Origin: Azoarcus sp. L1K30
Lineage (GTDB): Bacteria; Pseudomonadota; Gammaproteobacteria; Burkholderiales; Rhodocyclaceae
Direction of reading: 5' to 3'
Assembly: GCF_018122735.1 (NCBI RefSeq)
Contig: NZ_JAGRRD010000001.1
Location: 2,648,639-2,712,638, forward strand
DNA length: 64,000 nucleotides
In this document: one piece after another, positions 35,614 through 45,797 of the stretch
How positions within the stretch are numbered: the stretch's first letter is position 1
How the letters are laid out: the number at the start of each line of letters is the position of its first letter
The notes under the pieces: model-generated
Database searches by the model: none
Seen by the model: only the letters and a program-made list of their open reading frames with translations
Told to the model about the DNA's origin: nothing
Position numbers and translations under genes: made by a program

Positions 35614-35954
35614 CGTTGATTCGTTATTGTATTGATCTGGCGTCGCGCGGTGCCTGCGGGGCCGGACCTGGACGGTCCGAGATTGTCGAAGTCCGCTCGC
35701 CCGTCCGACGCATCGGGGTCAGCAGCAAGATAACACGGCATGCCGGATTGTCGAGACAAGGGACGGGACGCAAGTCAGGCACCACCATGGCGCACCGCGC
35801 ACCAAGTCAGGGCAGATCTGACACGAATCGTGCGGCGCAGCGTCATTCGCGCCCAGTATTTGCAGGCAAACCGCCGCATGGCACACTTCTCGCTAAACCA
35901 AACCCGTGCCGGAGCGGTTCGATTGATCGAACTTCACGCACCACAATCTGAAAT

Positions 35955-36050
35955 GGACGACTAGGGTTCCGGTCTGCGCAAGCGGACGTCTGGTCCGAGA
36001 GTTGTCGACCTCCTTCGAGGTTACACGGCGGGACAAAAGCCCGGGAGAAC
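35955..36050 (+). promoter_or_regulatory. Guanidine-I (ykkC) riboswitch
   Basis: GGACGACTAGGGTTCCGGTC, a TGCGCAAGCG hairpin, then TCTGGTCCGAGAGTTGTC, a GACCTCCTTCGAGGTT stem, ACACGGCGGGAC and AAAAGCCCGGGAGA match the conserved parts of the ykkC/guanidine-I aptamer (CUAGGGUUCCG, GGUCCGAGAG, ACGGCGGGA-AAAAGCCCGGGAG). It lies 57 bases before the first transporter gene. The 340 bases upstream (35614-35954) hold no supported gene. Guanidine binding should permit expression. Confidence 0.9.
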
Positions 36051-36107
36051 GAAGCATCTCGTGATGCGCCGCTCCCGCCCCAACCGATAACCGAACCGGA
36101 GGTTTTC

Positions 36108-37184
36108 ATGCGCAAGTCCCGCCTTTTCTCTGCTGCCGCGGCAGCCGTCCTCTCCCTCACGATGGCGTTTTCTGCGCCTGCCCAGGCTGCCCCCAAGCAG
36201 GACTTCAAGGTGTGCTGGACCATCTACGCCGGCTGGATGCCGTGGGAGTACGCAGCGTCGTCCGGGATCATGGACAAGTGGGCCAAGAAATACGGCATCA
36301 AGGTCGATGTCGTGCAGGTCAATGACTACATCGAGTCGATCAACCAATACACCGCGGGCGGATTCGACGGCTGCGCGATGACCAACATGGACGCGCTGAC
36401 GATTCCGGCCGCCGGTGGCGTCGATACCACGGCGCTGATCATCGGCGACTTCTCCAACGGCAACGACGGCATCGTAATCAAGGGCAAAGGCAAGACCGTC
36501 GCCAACCTAAAGGGCAAGCCGGTGAATCTGGTCGAGCTGTCGGTCTCCCACTACCTGCTGGCGCGTGCGCTCGAAACCGCCGGCATGAGCGAGCGCGACA
36601 CCAAAGTGGTCAATACGTCGGACGCAGACCTCGTCGCCGCCTTTGCCACCTCCGGCGTGGATGCGGTCGTCACCTGGAACCCGTTGCTGGCCGAAGTGGC
36701 GGCCACGCCGAACGTGACCAAGGTTTTCGACTCGAGCAAGATCCCGGGCGAGATCATCGATCTGATGGTGGTCAACAGCAAGACGCTGGCCGAGAACCCG
36801 GCGCTGGGCAAGGCCCTGACCGGCGCCTGGTACGAAGTGATGGCGGTGATGAGCGCCAACACGCCCGAAGGCAAGGCGGCACGCCAGCATATGGCCGCCG
36901 CCTCGGGCACCGACCTTGCCGGCTACGAAGCCCAACTGGCGGCAACCAAGATGTTCTATACGGCACCAGAGGCCGTGGCCTTCGCCACCGGTGCCGCCCT
37001 GCCGGCGACCATGACCAAGGTCGCGCAGTTCAGCTTCGCCCATGGTCTGCTGGGTGAAGGTGCACGCAGCGCCGACGCCATCGGCATGAGCTTTGCCAAG
37101 ACCAACACCGGTGACGTCAAGAACCTGAAGCTGCGCTTCGACCCCAGCTTCATGAAGATGGCCGCGGACGGCAGGCTCAACTAA
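36108..37184 (+). CDS. ABC transporter substrate-binding protein, guanidine operon (NitT/TauT-like)
   Basis: 358 residues. Signal peptide MRKSRLFSAAAAAVLSLTMA ending SAPAQAA. Mature start KQDFKVCWTIYAGWMPWEYA, with GIMDKWAKKYGIKVDVVQVN DY, GGFDGCAMTNMDALTIPAAG and VELSVSHYLLARALETAGMS, the NitT/TauT/SsuA type of periplasmic binding fold. It is usually annotated as a urea-type binding protein; its place behind a guanidine-I riboswitch and in front of the carboxylase suggests guanidine or a guanidino compound. First gene of the operon. Confidence 0.88.
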   Translation: MRKSRLFSAAAAAVLSLTMAFSAPAQAAPKQDFKVCWTIYAGWMPWEYAASSGIMDKWAKKYGIKVDVVQVNDYIESINQYTAGGFDGCAMTNMDALTIPAAGGVDTTALIIGDFSNGNDGIVIKGKGKTVANLKGKPVNLVELSVSHYLLARALETAGMSERDTKVVNTSDADLVAAFATSGVDAVVTWNPLLAEVAATPNVTKVFDSSKIPGEIIDLMVVNSKTLAENPALGKALTGAWYEVMAVMSANTPEGKAARQHMAAASGTDLAGYEAQLAATKMFYTAPEAVAFATGAALPATMTKVAQFSFAHGLLGEGARSADAIGMSFAKTNTGDVKNLKLRFDPSFMKMAADGRLN

Positions 37185-37271
37185 GCCGCCGCGCCGCCGA
37201 TTGCCCGCACTCCCCGCGCAGCCGCTGCACGGGGGCGAGCACCCGCATCCGCCACCACCCGGAAACTGACC

Positions 37272-38087
37272 ATGCGCCTCATCAATCGAAGACCCGGCCG
37301 CAGCTGGCGAATCAGCCTGGTGATCCTGCCCTTCGCCTTGCTGCTGATCGCCTATCTCGCCGGCTCGGCCGCGCGCCTTGCCGACAATCCGCAGGACAAG
37401 CTGCTGCCGAGCGCGGTGCAGATGGCCGAGGCGGTGGATCGCATGGCCTTGTCCGAGGACCCGCGCAGCGGACGTTACCTGTTCTGGGACGACACGGCCT
37501 CCAGCCTCAAGCGGCTCGGCATGGGTCTACTGATCTCGGCCGCGCTCGGGCTGTGCCTTGGCGTGCTGTCGGGCACGCTGCCGATGTTCGGCGCCTCGCT
37601 ATCGCCATTATTGACGGTGGTGTCGATGATTCCACCGCTGGCCATCCTGCCGGTGCTGTTCATCGTCTTCGGCCTCGACGAACTGTCCAAGGTCATGCTC
37701 ATTGTCATCGGCATCACCCCGGTGATCGCGCGCGATATCGAGCAGCGGGCGCGCGAGATTCCGGTCGAGTTGCTGATCAAGGCCCAGACCCTGGGCGCCA
37801 ACACGTGGACGCTGATCCTGCGCGTGGTGCTGCCGCAATTGCTGCCGCGCCTGCTGATCGCGCTGCAACTGTCGCTTGGCTCGGCCTGGTTGTTCTTGAT
37901 CGCAGCCGAAGCCATCGCCTCGACCGACGGCCTCGGTTACCGCATCTTCCTCGTTCGGCGCTACCTGGCGATGGATGTGATTCTGCCCTACGTGGCCTGG
38001 ATCACCCTGCTCGCCTGGCTGATGGATTTCGGTCTGAAGCGCCTCACCCGCGCCGCCTTCCCCTGGTACGAAGGGGGCCGGGCATGA
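37272..38087 (+). CDS. ABC transporter permease, guanidine operon
   Basis: 271 residues with about six membrane helices. ISLVILPFALLLIAYLAGSA leads to a TauC/SsuC-like core: LKRLGMGLLISAALGLCLGV, SPLLTVVSMIPPLAILPVLF, IVFGLDELSKVMLIVIGITP. The EAA loop is IPVELLIKAQTLGANTWTLI. It is the membrane channel for the preceding binding protein. The stop overlaps the ATPase start by four bases (ATGA). Confidence 0.9.
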   Translation: MRLINRRPGRSWRISLVILPFALLLIAYLAGSAARLADNPQDKLLPSAVQMAEAVDRMALSEDPRSGRYLFWDDTASSLKRLGMGLLISAALGLCLGVLSGTLPMFGASLSPLLTVVSMIPPLAILPVLFIVFGLDELSKVMLIVIGITPVIARDIEQRAREIPVELLIKAQTLGANTWTLILRVVLPQLLPRLLIALQLSLGSAWLFLIAAEAIASTDGLGYRIFLVRRYLAMDVILPYVAWITLLAWLMDFGLKRLTRAAFPWYEGGRA

Positions 38088-38872
38088 GCTACATTCAGGT
38101 GAGGAATCTGTGGCAGACCTACGGCGACCAGGTGGTGCTGGAGAACCTGCGGGTCGATATCGCAGAAGGCGAATTCTGTGCGCTGGTCGGCGCATCGGGC
38201 TGCGGAAAATCGACCTTCCTGCGCATGCTGCTCGGCCAGGAGGCGCCCAGTCGCGGCCGGATCCTGCTCGACGGCAAGCCACTGGCCACCGAGCCCGACG
38301 CCAGTCGCGGCATCGTCTTCCAGCGCTACTCGGTGCTGCCGCACCTGAGCGTGCTCGACAACGTCGCCCTCGGCCTGGAATTGCCGCGTGCGCCTGTTCT
38401 CGGCCGCCTGTTTGGCCGCGCCAAGGCCGACGCCCGCGAGCAGGCCGCCGCACTGCTCAAGCGCGTGGGCCTGGGCCATGCTCTCGACAAGTACCCGAGC
38501 CAGCTTTCCGGCGGCATGCAGCAGCGTCTCGCGATTGCGCAGGCGCTGATCATGAAGCCGCGCATGCTGCTGCTCGACGAGCCCTTCGGCGCGCTCGACC
38601 CCGGCATCCGCAAGGACATGCACGCCCTGCTGCTCGAGCTGTGGCAGGAAACCCGGCTCACCGTGCTGATGGTGACCCACGACCTGTCCGAAGGCTTCAC
38701 CCTGGGCACCCGCCTGCTGGTGTTCGACAAGGTCCGCCACGACCCGCACGAGCCCGGTGCCTATGGCGCCCGCATCACCTACGACATTCCCCTGAACCTG
38801 GACCGCCACGCCACCCGCGAGGCCGTCGCCGCGCTACCGGAGCATGTCACCGGCGCGCTCAAGAATGCATGA
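38084..38872 (+). CDS. ABC transporter ATPase, guanidine operon
   Basis: 262 residues. Walker A GASGCGKST, Q-loop GIVFQRYSVLPHLSVLDNVA, signature LSGGMQQRLAIAQALI, Walker B MLLLDEPFGALDP and H-loop LMVTHDLSEGFTLG. It belongs to the TauB/SsuB group. The start at 38084 overlaps the permease stop. A longer frame beginning at 37553 runs through the permease gene in another phase and is not the protein. Confidence 0.92.
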   Translation: MSYIQVRNLWQTYGDQVVLENLRVDIAEGEFCALVGASGCGKSTFLRMLLGQEAPSRGRILLDGKPLATEPDASRGIVFQRYSVLPHLSVLDNVALGLELPRAPVLGRLFGRAKADAREQAAALLKRVGLGHALDKYPSQLSGGMQQRLAIAQALIMKPRMLLLDEPFGALDPGIRKDMHALLLELWQETRLTVLMVTHDLSEGFTLGTRLLVFDKVRHDPHEPGAYGARITYDIPLNLDRHATREAVAALPEHVTGALKNA

Positions 38873-38882
38873 CGAGGATTCC

Positions 38883-39614
38883 ATGATCACTCACGCCACC
38901 CCTCTGCCCTATCCTGCGCTGGCCGAAGAGCTGTTGCCCGGCGGCGGCCACCGCTCCTTTGTGCTGCGTCGCGGCCGTCTGCTGCGACTCACCGATATCG
39001 AAGGCGGCGCAAATGTCAGCCTGCTGCTGTTCAACGCCCACGAGAAGACCGAGCGCCTCAATCTGCCCGACTCGCTCAAATGCCAGCACACCGCCAAGCT
39101 CACCCGCGGCCACTGCCTGTACTCCGACATGGGCCGGGTGCTCGCGGCGATCACCGCAGACACCACCGGCTGGAGCGACAGCCTGGGCGGCGTGCTCGAT
39201 GCCGCCGAGGTGAAGAAGAAATACGGCGAAGGCCCCTACCAGACCCTGCGCAACGCCTGCTACCGCAACGGTACCGACAACCTGCTGATCGAGCTCGGCA
39301 AATGGGGGATGGGCGTGGAAGACCTGCTGATGGTACTCAACCTGTTCTCCAGGGTCACCGTCGACGCCACGGGCGGCATGCACTTCGCGCCCGGCAACAG
39401 CAAGGCTGGCGATTACATCGAGCTCTACGCGCCGATGGACACCCTGGTGGTGATGACCGCCCTGCAGCACCCGATGGACCCGTCGCCCGTGTATTCGCCC
39501 AAGCCGGTGCAGCTAACCTGGATGCAGGCCGAGGCCGGCGTGGCCGAGCACTGCCGCACGTCCCGCCCGGAGAACGAGCGCGGCTTCATCAACACCGAAA
39601 ACCTCTATCTGTGA
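38883..39614 (+). CDS. DUF1989 protein, urea amidolyase-associated protein 1 (carboxyguanidine deiminase subunit)
   Basis: 243 residues. Family features: [60 protein letters not shown] and [23 protein letters not shown]1989 proteins encoded as a pair beside guanidine-linked carboxylases form the carboxyguanidine deiminase that converts carboxyguanidine to allophanate. The subunit letter is not assigned here. ATGACGAGGATTCC gives a ribosome binding site for the ATG at 38883, ten bases after the ATPase stop. Confidence 0.9.
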   Translation: MITHATPLPYPALAEELLPGGGHRSFVLRRGRLLRLTDIEGGANVSLLLFNAHEKTERLNLPDSLKCQHTAKLTRGHCLYSDMGRVLAAITADTTGWSDSLGGVLDAAEVKKKYGEGPYQTLRNACYRNGTDNLLIELGKWGMGVEDLLMVLNLFSRVTVDATGGMHFAPGNSKAGDYIELYAPMDTLVVMTALQHPMDPSPVYSPKPVQLTWMQAEAGVAEHCRTSRPENERGFINTENLYL

Positions 39615-39625
39615 GGCGACCCGAC

Positions 39626-40264
39626 ATGAGCTCCCTGACCTCCAGCAAACTGAATCCCGACGCCGCCGTGTCGCGCCATGTGATCCCCGCGGGCGAACCC
39701 TGGGTGGGCGAAGTCAAGGCCGGCCAGACCGTCCGCCTGCTCGACCTAGAAGGCAACCAGGCGGTCGACACCCTGTTCTACGGTGTCGCCAACCCCAAGG
39801 AGCGCTACGACCCGCAGCGCACCCTGCGTCGCCAAGGCAATGTGTATCTGACCACCGGCAGCGTGCTGTACTCCAACCTCGGCCGCCCGATGCTCACCAT
39901 CGTCGCCGACACCTGCGGCCGCCACGACACCCTGGGCGGCGCCTGCGCGCAGGAGAGCAACACCGTGCGCTATGCGCTCGACAAGCTGCACATGCACGCC
40001 TGTCGCGACAACTTCCTGTGCGGCTGCCTGCACGACGGCCGTCTGGCCAAGGGCGACATCGGTGCCAACATCAACTTCTTCATGAACGTGCCGGTCACCC
40101 CCGAGGGTGGCCTGACCTTCGAGGACGGCATCTCGGGCGCCGGCAAATACGTGGAACTCCGCGCCGAGATGGACGTGATCGTGCTGATTTCCAACTGCCC
40201 GCAACTGAACAACCCCTGCAATGGCTACAACCCGACCCCGGCAGAAGTGCTGATCTGGGACTGA
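39626..40264 (+). CDS. DUF1989 protein, urea amidolyase-associated protein 2 (carboxyguanidine deiminase subunit)
   Basis: 212 residues. [80 protein letters not shown] and [20 protein letters not shown]. The conserved Cys and His residues in DTCGRHDT and HMHACRDNF are plausible metal or catalytic ligands of the DUF1989 fold. It is the paralogue and likely partner of the gene just upstream. The ATG at 39626 follows the preceding stop by 11 bases. Confidence 0.9.
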   Translation: MSSLTSSKLNPDAAVSRHVIPAGEPWVGEVKAGQTVRLLDLEGNQAVDTLFYGVANPKERYDPQRTLRRQGNVYLTTGSVLYSNLGRPMLTIVADTCGRHDTLGGACAQESNTVRYALDKLHMHACRDNFLCGCLHDGRLAKGDIGANINFFMNVPVTPEGGLTFEDGISGAGKYVELRAEMDVIVLISNCPQLNNPCNGYNPTPAEVLIWD

Positions 40265-40351
40265 GCCACCGAATCACCCGGAGGACGACCTCCGCGGTTC
40301 CGATCTCCGGCGGGACGACCCGCCACAGCTCGACAAGAATCGGGTGAGACC

Positions 40352-43300
40352 ATGTTCGACAAAGTCCTGATCGCCAACCGCGGCGCCATCGCCTGCCGCA
40401 TCCTGCGCACGCTGCGCCAACTGGGCACCAACGGCGTGGCGGTGTACTCGGAAGCGGACGCCGCCAGCCGTCACCTCATCGAAGCCGACGAAGCCCACAG
40501 CCTGGGCGAAGGCGCCGCCGCCGGCACCTATCTGGCGGTGGACAAGATCATCGCCATCGCCCGCGACACTGGCGCCGGCGCCATTCACCCCGGCTACGGC
40601 TTCCTGTCCGAGAACGCCGCCTTCGCCGAACGCTGCGAAGCCGCCGGCATCGCCTTCATCGGCCCCACGCCGGAGCAGCTGCGCGTATTCGGCCTCAAGC
40701 ACACCGCACGCGCGCTGGCCAAGGCGCACGGCGTGCCGATGCTCGAAGGCACCGAACTGCTCGACTCGGTGGATGACGCCCTCGCCGCCGCCGACACCGT
40801 GGGCTACCCGGTGATGTTGAAGAGCACCGCCGGCGGTGGCGGCATCGGCATGCGCGTGTGCCGCAGCGCCGACGAACTGGCGCAACAGTTCGAGGCGGTG
40901 CGCCGTCTGGGCGAGAACAACTTCTCCGACTCGGGCGTATTCATCGAGAAATACATCGAGCGCGCACGCCACCTGGAAGTGCAGATCTTCGGCGACGGCA
41001 TGGGCGAAGTCATCGCGCTCGGCGTGCGCGACTGCTCGGTGCAGCGGCGCAACCAGAAGGTGCTCGAAGAAACGCCTGCACCCAATCTGCCCGAGGGCAT
41101 GGCCGACGCGCTGTGCGAGGCGGCGGTCCGCCTCGGCCGCGCGGTGAATTACCGCTCCGCCGGCACGGTCGAGTTCGTCTATGACAGTGAGGCAGGCGCC
41201 TTCTATTTCCTCGAAGTGAATACCCGGCTGCAGGTCGAGCATGGCGTCACCGAACAGGTGTGGGGCGTAGACCTGGTCGCCTGGATGGTGCAACTGGCCG
41301 CGGGCGACATGCCACCGCTCGCCGGGCTCGCCGCCACACTCAAGCAGCAGGGCCACGCCATCCAGGCCCGCCTCTACGCGGAAGACCCGGGCCGAGACTT
41401 TCAGCCCTGCCCTGGCCTGCTGACCTCGGTCAGCTTTCCGCCCGCAGACGGGCGCGCGCTGCGCATCGACACCTGGGTCGATGCCGGCTGCGAGATTCCG
41501 CCCTACTTCGACCCGATGATCGCCAAACTGATAGCCCACGCGCCAGACCGCAACGCCGCGATTTCAGGCCTCGATGCGGCGCTGGCGCAGAGCCGGCTTT
41601 ACGGCGTGGAAACCAACCGCGATTACCTGCGTCAGATTCTCGCCGACAAGCCTTTTGCCAGTGGCGAAGCGTGGACGCGCTGCCTCGAGGGCCTGCGCTA
41701 CCGCAGCGACAGCATGGAGTTCATCACCGCCGGCACCCAGACCACGGTGCAGGACTGGCCCGCCCGGCTCGGTTACTGGGCGGTCGGCGTGCCGCCTTCG
41801 GGACCGATGGACGATCGTGCGCTGCGCCTCGGCAACCGCCTGCTGGGCAACGACCAGGGTGCAGCCGCGCTCGAGATCACCATGAGCGGCCCCATCATCC
41901 GCTTCAACTGCGATGCGGTCGTAGCCGTCACCGGCGCCGACATCCCGCTCAGCCTCGACGACGTACCGCAGCCGATGAACACCGCGATCTTCGTTGCGGC
42001 CGGCAGCCGGCTGGTGTTCGGCACCATCGCCGGTGCCGGTGCGCGCAGCTACCTGTGCGTGCGCGGAGGCGTCGATGTGCCCGATTATCTCGGCAGCAAG
42101 AGCACCTTCACCCTCGGCCAGTTCGGCGGCCATGGCGGGCGCGCGCTGCGCGGTGGCGACGTGCTGCATCTGTTCCCGCTCGCCGACGCTGCAGCCGGTG
42201 CCAGCCTGCCCGCTGCGCTCACCCCGACGCTGCCGGCGACGCGCGAGCTGCGTGTCATCTACGGTCCGCACGGCGCACCGGAGTACTTCCACGCGGCCTA
42301 CATCGAACGCTTCTTCGCCACCGACTGGGAAGTGCACTTCAACTCCAGCCGCACCGGTGTGCGCCTGATCGGCCCCAAGCCGGACTGGGCACGCGACAGC
42401 GGCGGCGAAGCCGGCCTGCATCCGTCCAACATTCACGACAACCCGTATGCGATCGGTGCGGTGGACTTCACCGGCGACATGCCGGTCATCCTCGGCCCGG
42501 ATGGCCCCAGCCTGGGAGGCTTCGTGTGCCCGGTGACCGTCATCGAAGCCGACCTGTGGCAACTCGGTCAATTGAAAGCCGGCGACAAGGTGCGCTTCAT
42601 CCCGGTCAGCCTGGAAACGGCGCGCGCACTGGCGCAGGCTCGCACCACCGAAGCCGCGGGCCTGACGCAGGCCTGCCCGGCCAGCTCGAACGCGATCGTG
42701 CTGGCCTCGCCCATCGTGCTCGACATCGGTCGCGACGACACCCGGCTGGTCGCACGTGTCTCGGGCGACACCCATGTACTGCTCGAAGTCGGCCCGCCCG
42801 AACTCGATCTGGTGCTGCGCTTCCGTGCCCATGCGCTGATGCAGGCCATCGAGGCGCTGGCACTCGACGGCCTCATCGATCTGACCCCGGGCATCCGCTC
42901 CTTGCAGCTGCACTACCGCCCGGAGACCCTGCCGCTGGCCAGCCTGCTCGAACGCGTGGCCGCGCTGTGGGCCGCAGTGTGCGAGCGCGACGACCTCGAA
43001 GTCCCCTCGCGCATCGTGCACTTGCCGCTGTCCTGGGACGATCCGGCCTGCCGGCTGGCGATCGAGAAGTACATGACCACAGTACGCAAGGATGCGCCGT
43101 GGTGCCCGAGCAACCTGGAGTTCATCCGCCGAATCAACGATCTGCCCAACCTCGAGGCCGTGCAGCGTACCGTGTTCGAGGCCAGCTACCTGGTGATGGG
43201 GCTGGGCGACGTTTACCTGGGAGCGCCGGTAGCGACACCGCTCGACCCGCGCCATCGTCTGGTCACCACCAAGTACAACCCGGCCCGCACCTGGACCGCG

Positions 43301-43954
43301 GAAAACTCGGTGGGCATCGGCGGCGCCTACATGTGCGTCTACGGCATGGAGGGCCCCGGCGGCTACCAGTTCGTCGGCCGCACGCTGCAGATGTGGAATC
43401 GCTACCGCGCGGTCGATGCCTTCGACGGCAAGCCCTGGCTGCTGCGCTTCTTCGATCAGGTACGCTTCTTCCCGGTCGACGCCGACGAGTTGCTGCGCAT
43501 CCGCCGCGATTTCCCGCTCGGGCGCTACCCGGTACGGATCGAGCACACCACGCTGAAGCTGGCCGACTACCAGGATTTCCTCGCCCGCGAAGCCGAGGGC
43601 ATCGCCGACTTCCGCCGCCAGCAGCGCGCCGCCTTCGATGCCGAGCGCGAACGCTGGATCGCGACCGGACAGGCCCACTTCGAAGCAGAAGAGGTCGTCG
43701 CCGACCTGGGTGAGGACGCGCCGCTGGGCGAGGGCGAGCATGCGATCGAAAGCCATATCGCCGGCAACCTGTGGCAGGTGAAGGTCGCGGCCGGCGCGCG
43801 CGTGGCGGCCGGCGACACCCTGGTCATTCTCGAATCGATGAAGATGGAAATCCCGCTCACCGCTCCGCGCGACGGCATCGTCAAGGAGATCCGGGTCCAG
43901 CCCGGCTCCCCGGTACGCGCCGGCCAGCGCGTCCTGATCCTGGAGGAAGCATGA
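40352..43954 (+). CDS. Biotin-dependent carboxylase, urea/guanidine carboxylase
   Basis: 1200 residues, full length. Biotin carboxylase domain (1-450): FDKVLIANRGAIACRILRTL, GAIHPGYGFLSENAAFAERC, the ATP loop STAGGGGIGMRVCRS and EVNTRLQVEHGVTEQVWGVD. The carboxyltransferase half has the KipA/AHS2 part FITAGTQTTVQDWPARLGYW and the AHS1 part further on. The biotin-carrier domain at the C-terminus has ESMKMEIPLTAPRDG (lysine is biotinylated). Enzymes of this family act on urea or guanidine. The guanidine-I riboswitch and DUF1989 pair argue for guanidine here; this is inference from context. Confidence 0.94.
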   Translation: MFDKVLIANRGAIACRILRTLRQLGTNGVAVYSEADAASRHLIEADEAHSLGEGAAAGTYLAVDKIIAIARDTGAGAIHPGYGFLSENAAFAERCEAAGIAFIGPTPEQLRVFGLKHTARALAKAHGVPMLEGTELLDSVDDALAAADTVGYPVMLKSTAGGGGIGMRVCRSADELAQQFEAVRRLGENNFSDSGVFIEKYIERARHLEVQIFGDGMGEVIALGVRDCSVQRRNQKVLEETPAPNLPEGMADALCEAAVRLGRAVNYRSAGTVEFVYDSEAGAFYFLEVNTRLQVEHGVTEQVWGVDLVAWMVQLAAGDMPPLAGLAATLKQQGHAIQARLYAEDPGRDFQPCPGLLTSVSFPPADGRALRIDTWVDAGCEIPPYFDPMIAKLIAHAPDRNAAISGLDAALAQSRLYGVETNRDYLRQILADKPFASGEAWTRCLEGLRYRSDSMEFITAGTQTTVQDWPARLGYWAVGVPPSGPMDDRALRLGNRLLGNDQGAAALEITMSGPIIRFNCDAVVAVTGADIPLSLDDVPQPMNTAIFVAAGSRLVFGTIAGAGARSYLCVRGGVDVPDYLGSKSTFTLGQFGGHGGRALRGGDVLHLFPLADAAAGASLPAALTPTLPATRELRVIYGPHGAPEYFHAAYIERFFATDWEVHFNSSRTGVRLIGPKPDWARDSGGEAGLHPSNIHDNPYAIGAVDFTGDMPVILGPDGPSLGGFVCPVTVIEADLWQLGQLKAGDKVRFIPVSLETARALAQARTTEAAGLTQACPASSNAIVLASPIVLDIGRDDTRLVARVSGDTHVLLEVGPPELDLVLRFRAHALMQAIEALALDGLIDLTPGIRSLQLHYRPETLPLASLLERVAALWAAVCERDDLEVPSRIVHLPLSWDDPACRLAIEKYMTTVRKDAPWCPSNLEFIRRINDLPNLEAVQRTVFEASYLVMGLGDVYLGAPVATPLDPRHRLVTTKYNPARTWTAENSVGIGGAYMCVYGMEGPGGYQFVGRTLQMWNRYRAVDAFDGKPWLLRFFDQVRFFPVDADELLRIRRDFPLGRYPVRIEHTTLKLADYQDFLAREAEGIADFRRQQRAAFDAERERWIATGQAHFEAEEVVADLGEDAPLGEGEHAIESHIAGNLWQVKVAAGARVAAGDTLVILESMKMEIPLTAPRDGIVKEIRVQPGSPVRAGQRVLILEEA

Positions 43955-45771
43955 ACACCTTGTTGCCCAAACATCCGCATGACCTGCGCATCGATTCGCT
44001 GCAGGCCGCCTATCGCAGCGGCAGCCTCACGCCGCGTGCCCTGGTGGCGTCACTGCGCGCGCGCTCGGCAGCGCTGAATCCGGAGTACAGGCTCTTCATC
44101 CACCTGCTCGACGAGGCCGAACTCGAACCCTATCTGGAAGCACTGGACGGACAGTCGCCGATGGACCTGCCGCTATACGGCATTCCTTTCGCGATCAAGG
44201 ACAACATCGACCTCGCGGGCATCCCGACCACCGCCGCCTGCCCGGCCTTCGCCTACACGCCATCGCGCTCGGCGACACTGGTCGAACGCCTGATCGCGCT
44301 CGGTGCGATCCCGCTCGGCAAGACCAACCTCGACCAGTTCGCCACCGGCCTCAACGGCACCCGCTCGCCCTATGGTGCCTGCCGCAACTCGGTGCTGGCC
44401 GAGTATCCGTCGGGCGGTTCGAGCGCCGGCTCCTCGCTGGCGGTTGCGCTCGGGGTCGCGAGCTTCGCGCTCGGCACCGACACGGCCGGTTCGGGCCGGG
44501 TGCCTGCGGCGCTGAACAATCTGGTCGGCACCAAACCTACCCGCGGCCTGCTGTCGACCGCCGGCGTGGTGCCGGCCTGCCGCACACTGGATTGCGTAAC
44601 CTACTTCACCGCCACCGCGCGCGAAGCATCGATGCTGATGGGACTGACGACATCGCCCGACGCAGCTGACCCCTATGGCCGCCTCAACCCGTCATGGAAC
44701 CAGGGGACGGCTTTCGGAGTGCCGCGTCCGTTCCGTTTCGGCGTCCCCCGCAAACAGGATCTCGAATTCTTCGGCTGCGCAGAGGGCGGCGGGCTGTTCG
44801 CCGATGCTGTCGCACAGCTGACGGCCATTGGCGGCGAAGCGGTCGAGGTCGACTTTTCTCCCTTTTTGCAGGCTGCACGGCTCCTTTACGAAGGGCCGTG
44901 GGTGGCAGAGCGCTACGCCGTAGCGGGTACGCTGATCGAGCGTGACCCGCAGGCGGTGCTCGAGGTCATCCGCGACGTGCTTGCCAAGGCCCCCGCCGCC
45001 AGCGCAGTCGATGCGTTCACCGCGCAATACAAGCTGCAAGCATTGAAGGCCGTTTGCGACGCTCAGATGGCGGAACTCGACTGCGTGCTCACGCCCACCA
45101 TCGGACGCCCGGTCACCCTGGCCGAGCTCGAGGCCGAGCCGGTGCTGCGCAACAGCGAGCTGGGCTATTACACCAACTTCATGAACCTGCTCGACTATGC
45201 TGCAGTCGCCGTGCCATCGGGTTTCATGGAAAACGGCCTGCCGTGGGGCGTAACGCTGTTCGGCCGCGCGTTTACCGACCAGTATCTGCTGGGCGTAGCC
45301 GATGCCATGCAGCGCCAGCATGCCCTGCCGCTGACCGGCGGCCACGCCAGCACGTTGGCGGCACCGATCTCATGCGCGCAGAACGACCGTTTGCGCGTCG
45401 TCGTCTGCGGCGCCCATCTGCAGGGGTTGCCACTCAACCATCAGCTCACGTCACGCGGCGCCTGCCTGCTGGAACGCACGGTGAGCAGCCCCGACTACAA
45501 GCTCTATGCCTTGGCCGGCGGCCCGCCCTTGCGTCCCGGCATGGTGCGGGTGGCCGAGGGCGGGTGCGCGATCGAGGTCGAGATCTGGGAGCTGCCCGCC
45601 GCCGAACTCGGCACCTTCCTCGCAGGCATCCCCGCACCCCTGGGCCTGGGCAAGGTGGAGCTCGGCGACGGTCGCCTGGAGACCGGCTTCATCTGCGAAC
45701 CCCGCGGCATCGAAGGGGCGCAGGACATCAGCCACTTCGGCGGCTGGCGACGCTATCTGGAGAGCCGCTAG
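43951..45771 (+). CDS. atzF: Allophanate hydrolase
   Basis: 606 residues. The amidase-signature domain (1-450) has the catalytic Lys in FAIKDNIDLAGIPTTAAC, the cis-Ser in YPSGGSSAGSSLAVALG and the nucleophile Ser in GTDTAGSGRVPAALNNLVGT. The C-terminal domain (about 470-606) starts NDRLRVVVCGAHLQGLPLNH and ends FGGWRRYLESR. It hydrolyses allophanate to ammonia and CO2, the last step of urea or guanidine breakdown. The start overlaps the carboxylase stop (ATGA), so the two are translationally coupled. Confidence 0.94.
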   Translation: MNTLLPKHPHDLRIDSLQAAYRSGSLTPRALVASLRARSAALNPEYRLFIHLLDEAELEPYLEALDGQSPMDLPLYGIPFAIKDNIDLAGIPTTAACPAFAYTPSRSATLVERLIALGAIPLGKTNLDQFATGLNGTRSPYGACRNSVLAEYPSGGSSAGSSLAVALGVASFALGTDTAGSGRVPAALNNLVGTKPTRGLLSTAGVVPACRTLDCVTYFTATAREASMLMGLTTSPDAADPYGRLNPSWNQGTAFGVPRPFRFGVPRKQDLEFFGCAEGGGLFADAVAQLTAIGGEAVEVDFSPFLQAARLLYEGPWVAERYAVAGTLIERDPQAVLEVIRDVLAKAPAASAVDAFTAQYKLQALKAVCDAQMAELDCVLTPTIGRPVTLAELEAEPVLRNSELGYYTNFMNLLDYAAVAVPSGFMENGLPWGVTLFGRAFTDQYLLGVADAMQRQHALPLTGGHASTLAAPISCAQNDRLRVVVCGAHLQGLPLNHQLTSRGACLLERTVSSPDYKLYALAGGPPLRPGMVRVAEGGCAIEVEIWELPAAELGTFLAGIPAPLGLGKVELGDGRLETGFICEPRGIEGAQDISHFGGWRRYLESR

Positions 45772-45797
45772 TATCGGGCCGGCGCGCACCCGCGCCT

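Noticed and set aside
41564-43756. A 730-codon open frame on the minus strand
   Set aside because: Antisense shadow of the biotin-dependent carboxylase gene; no domain or ribosome binding site.
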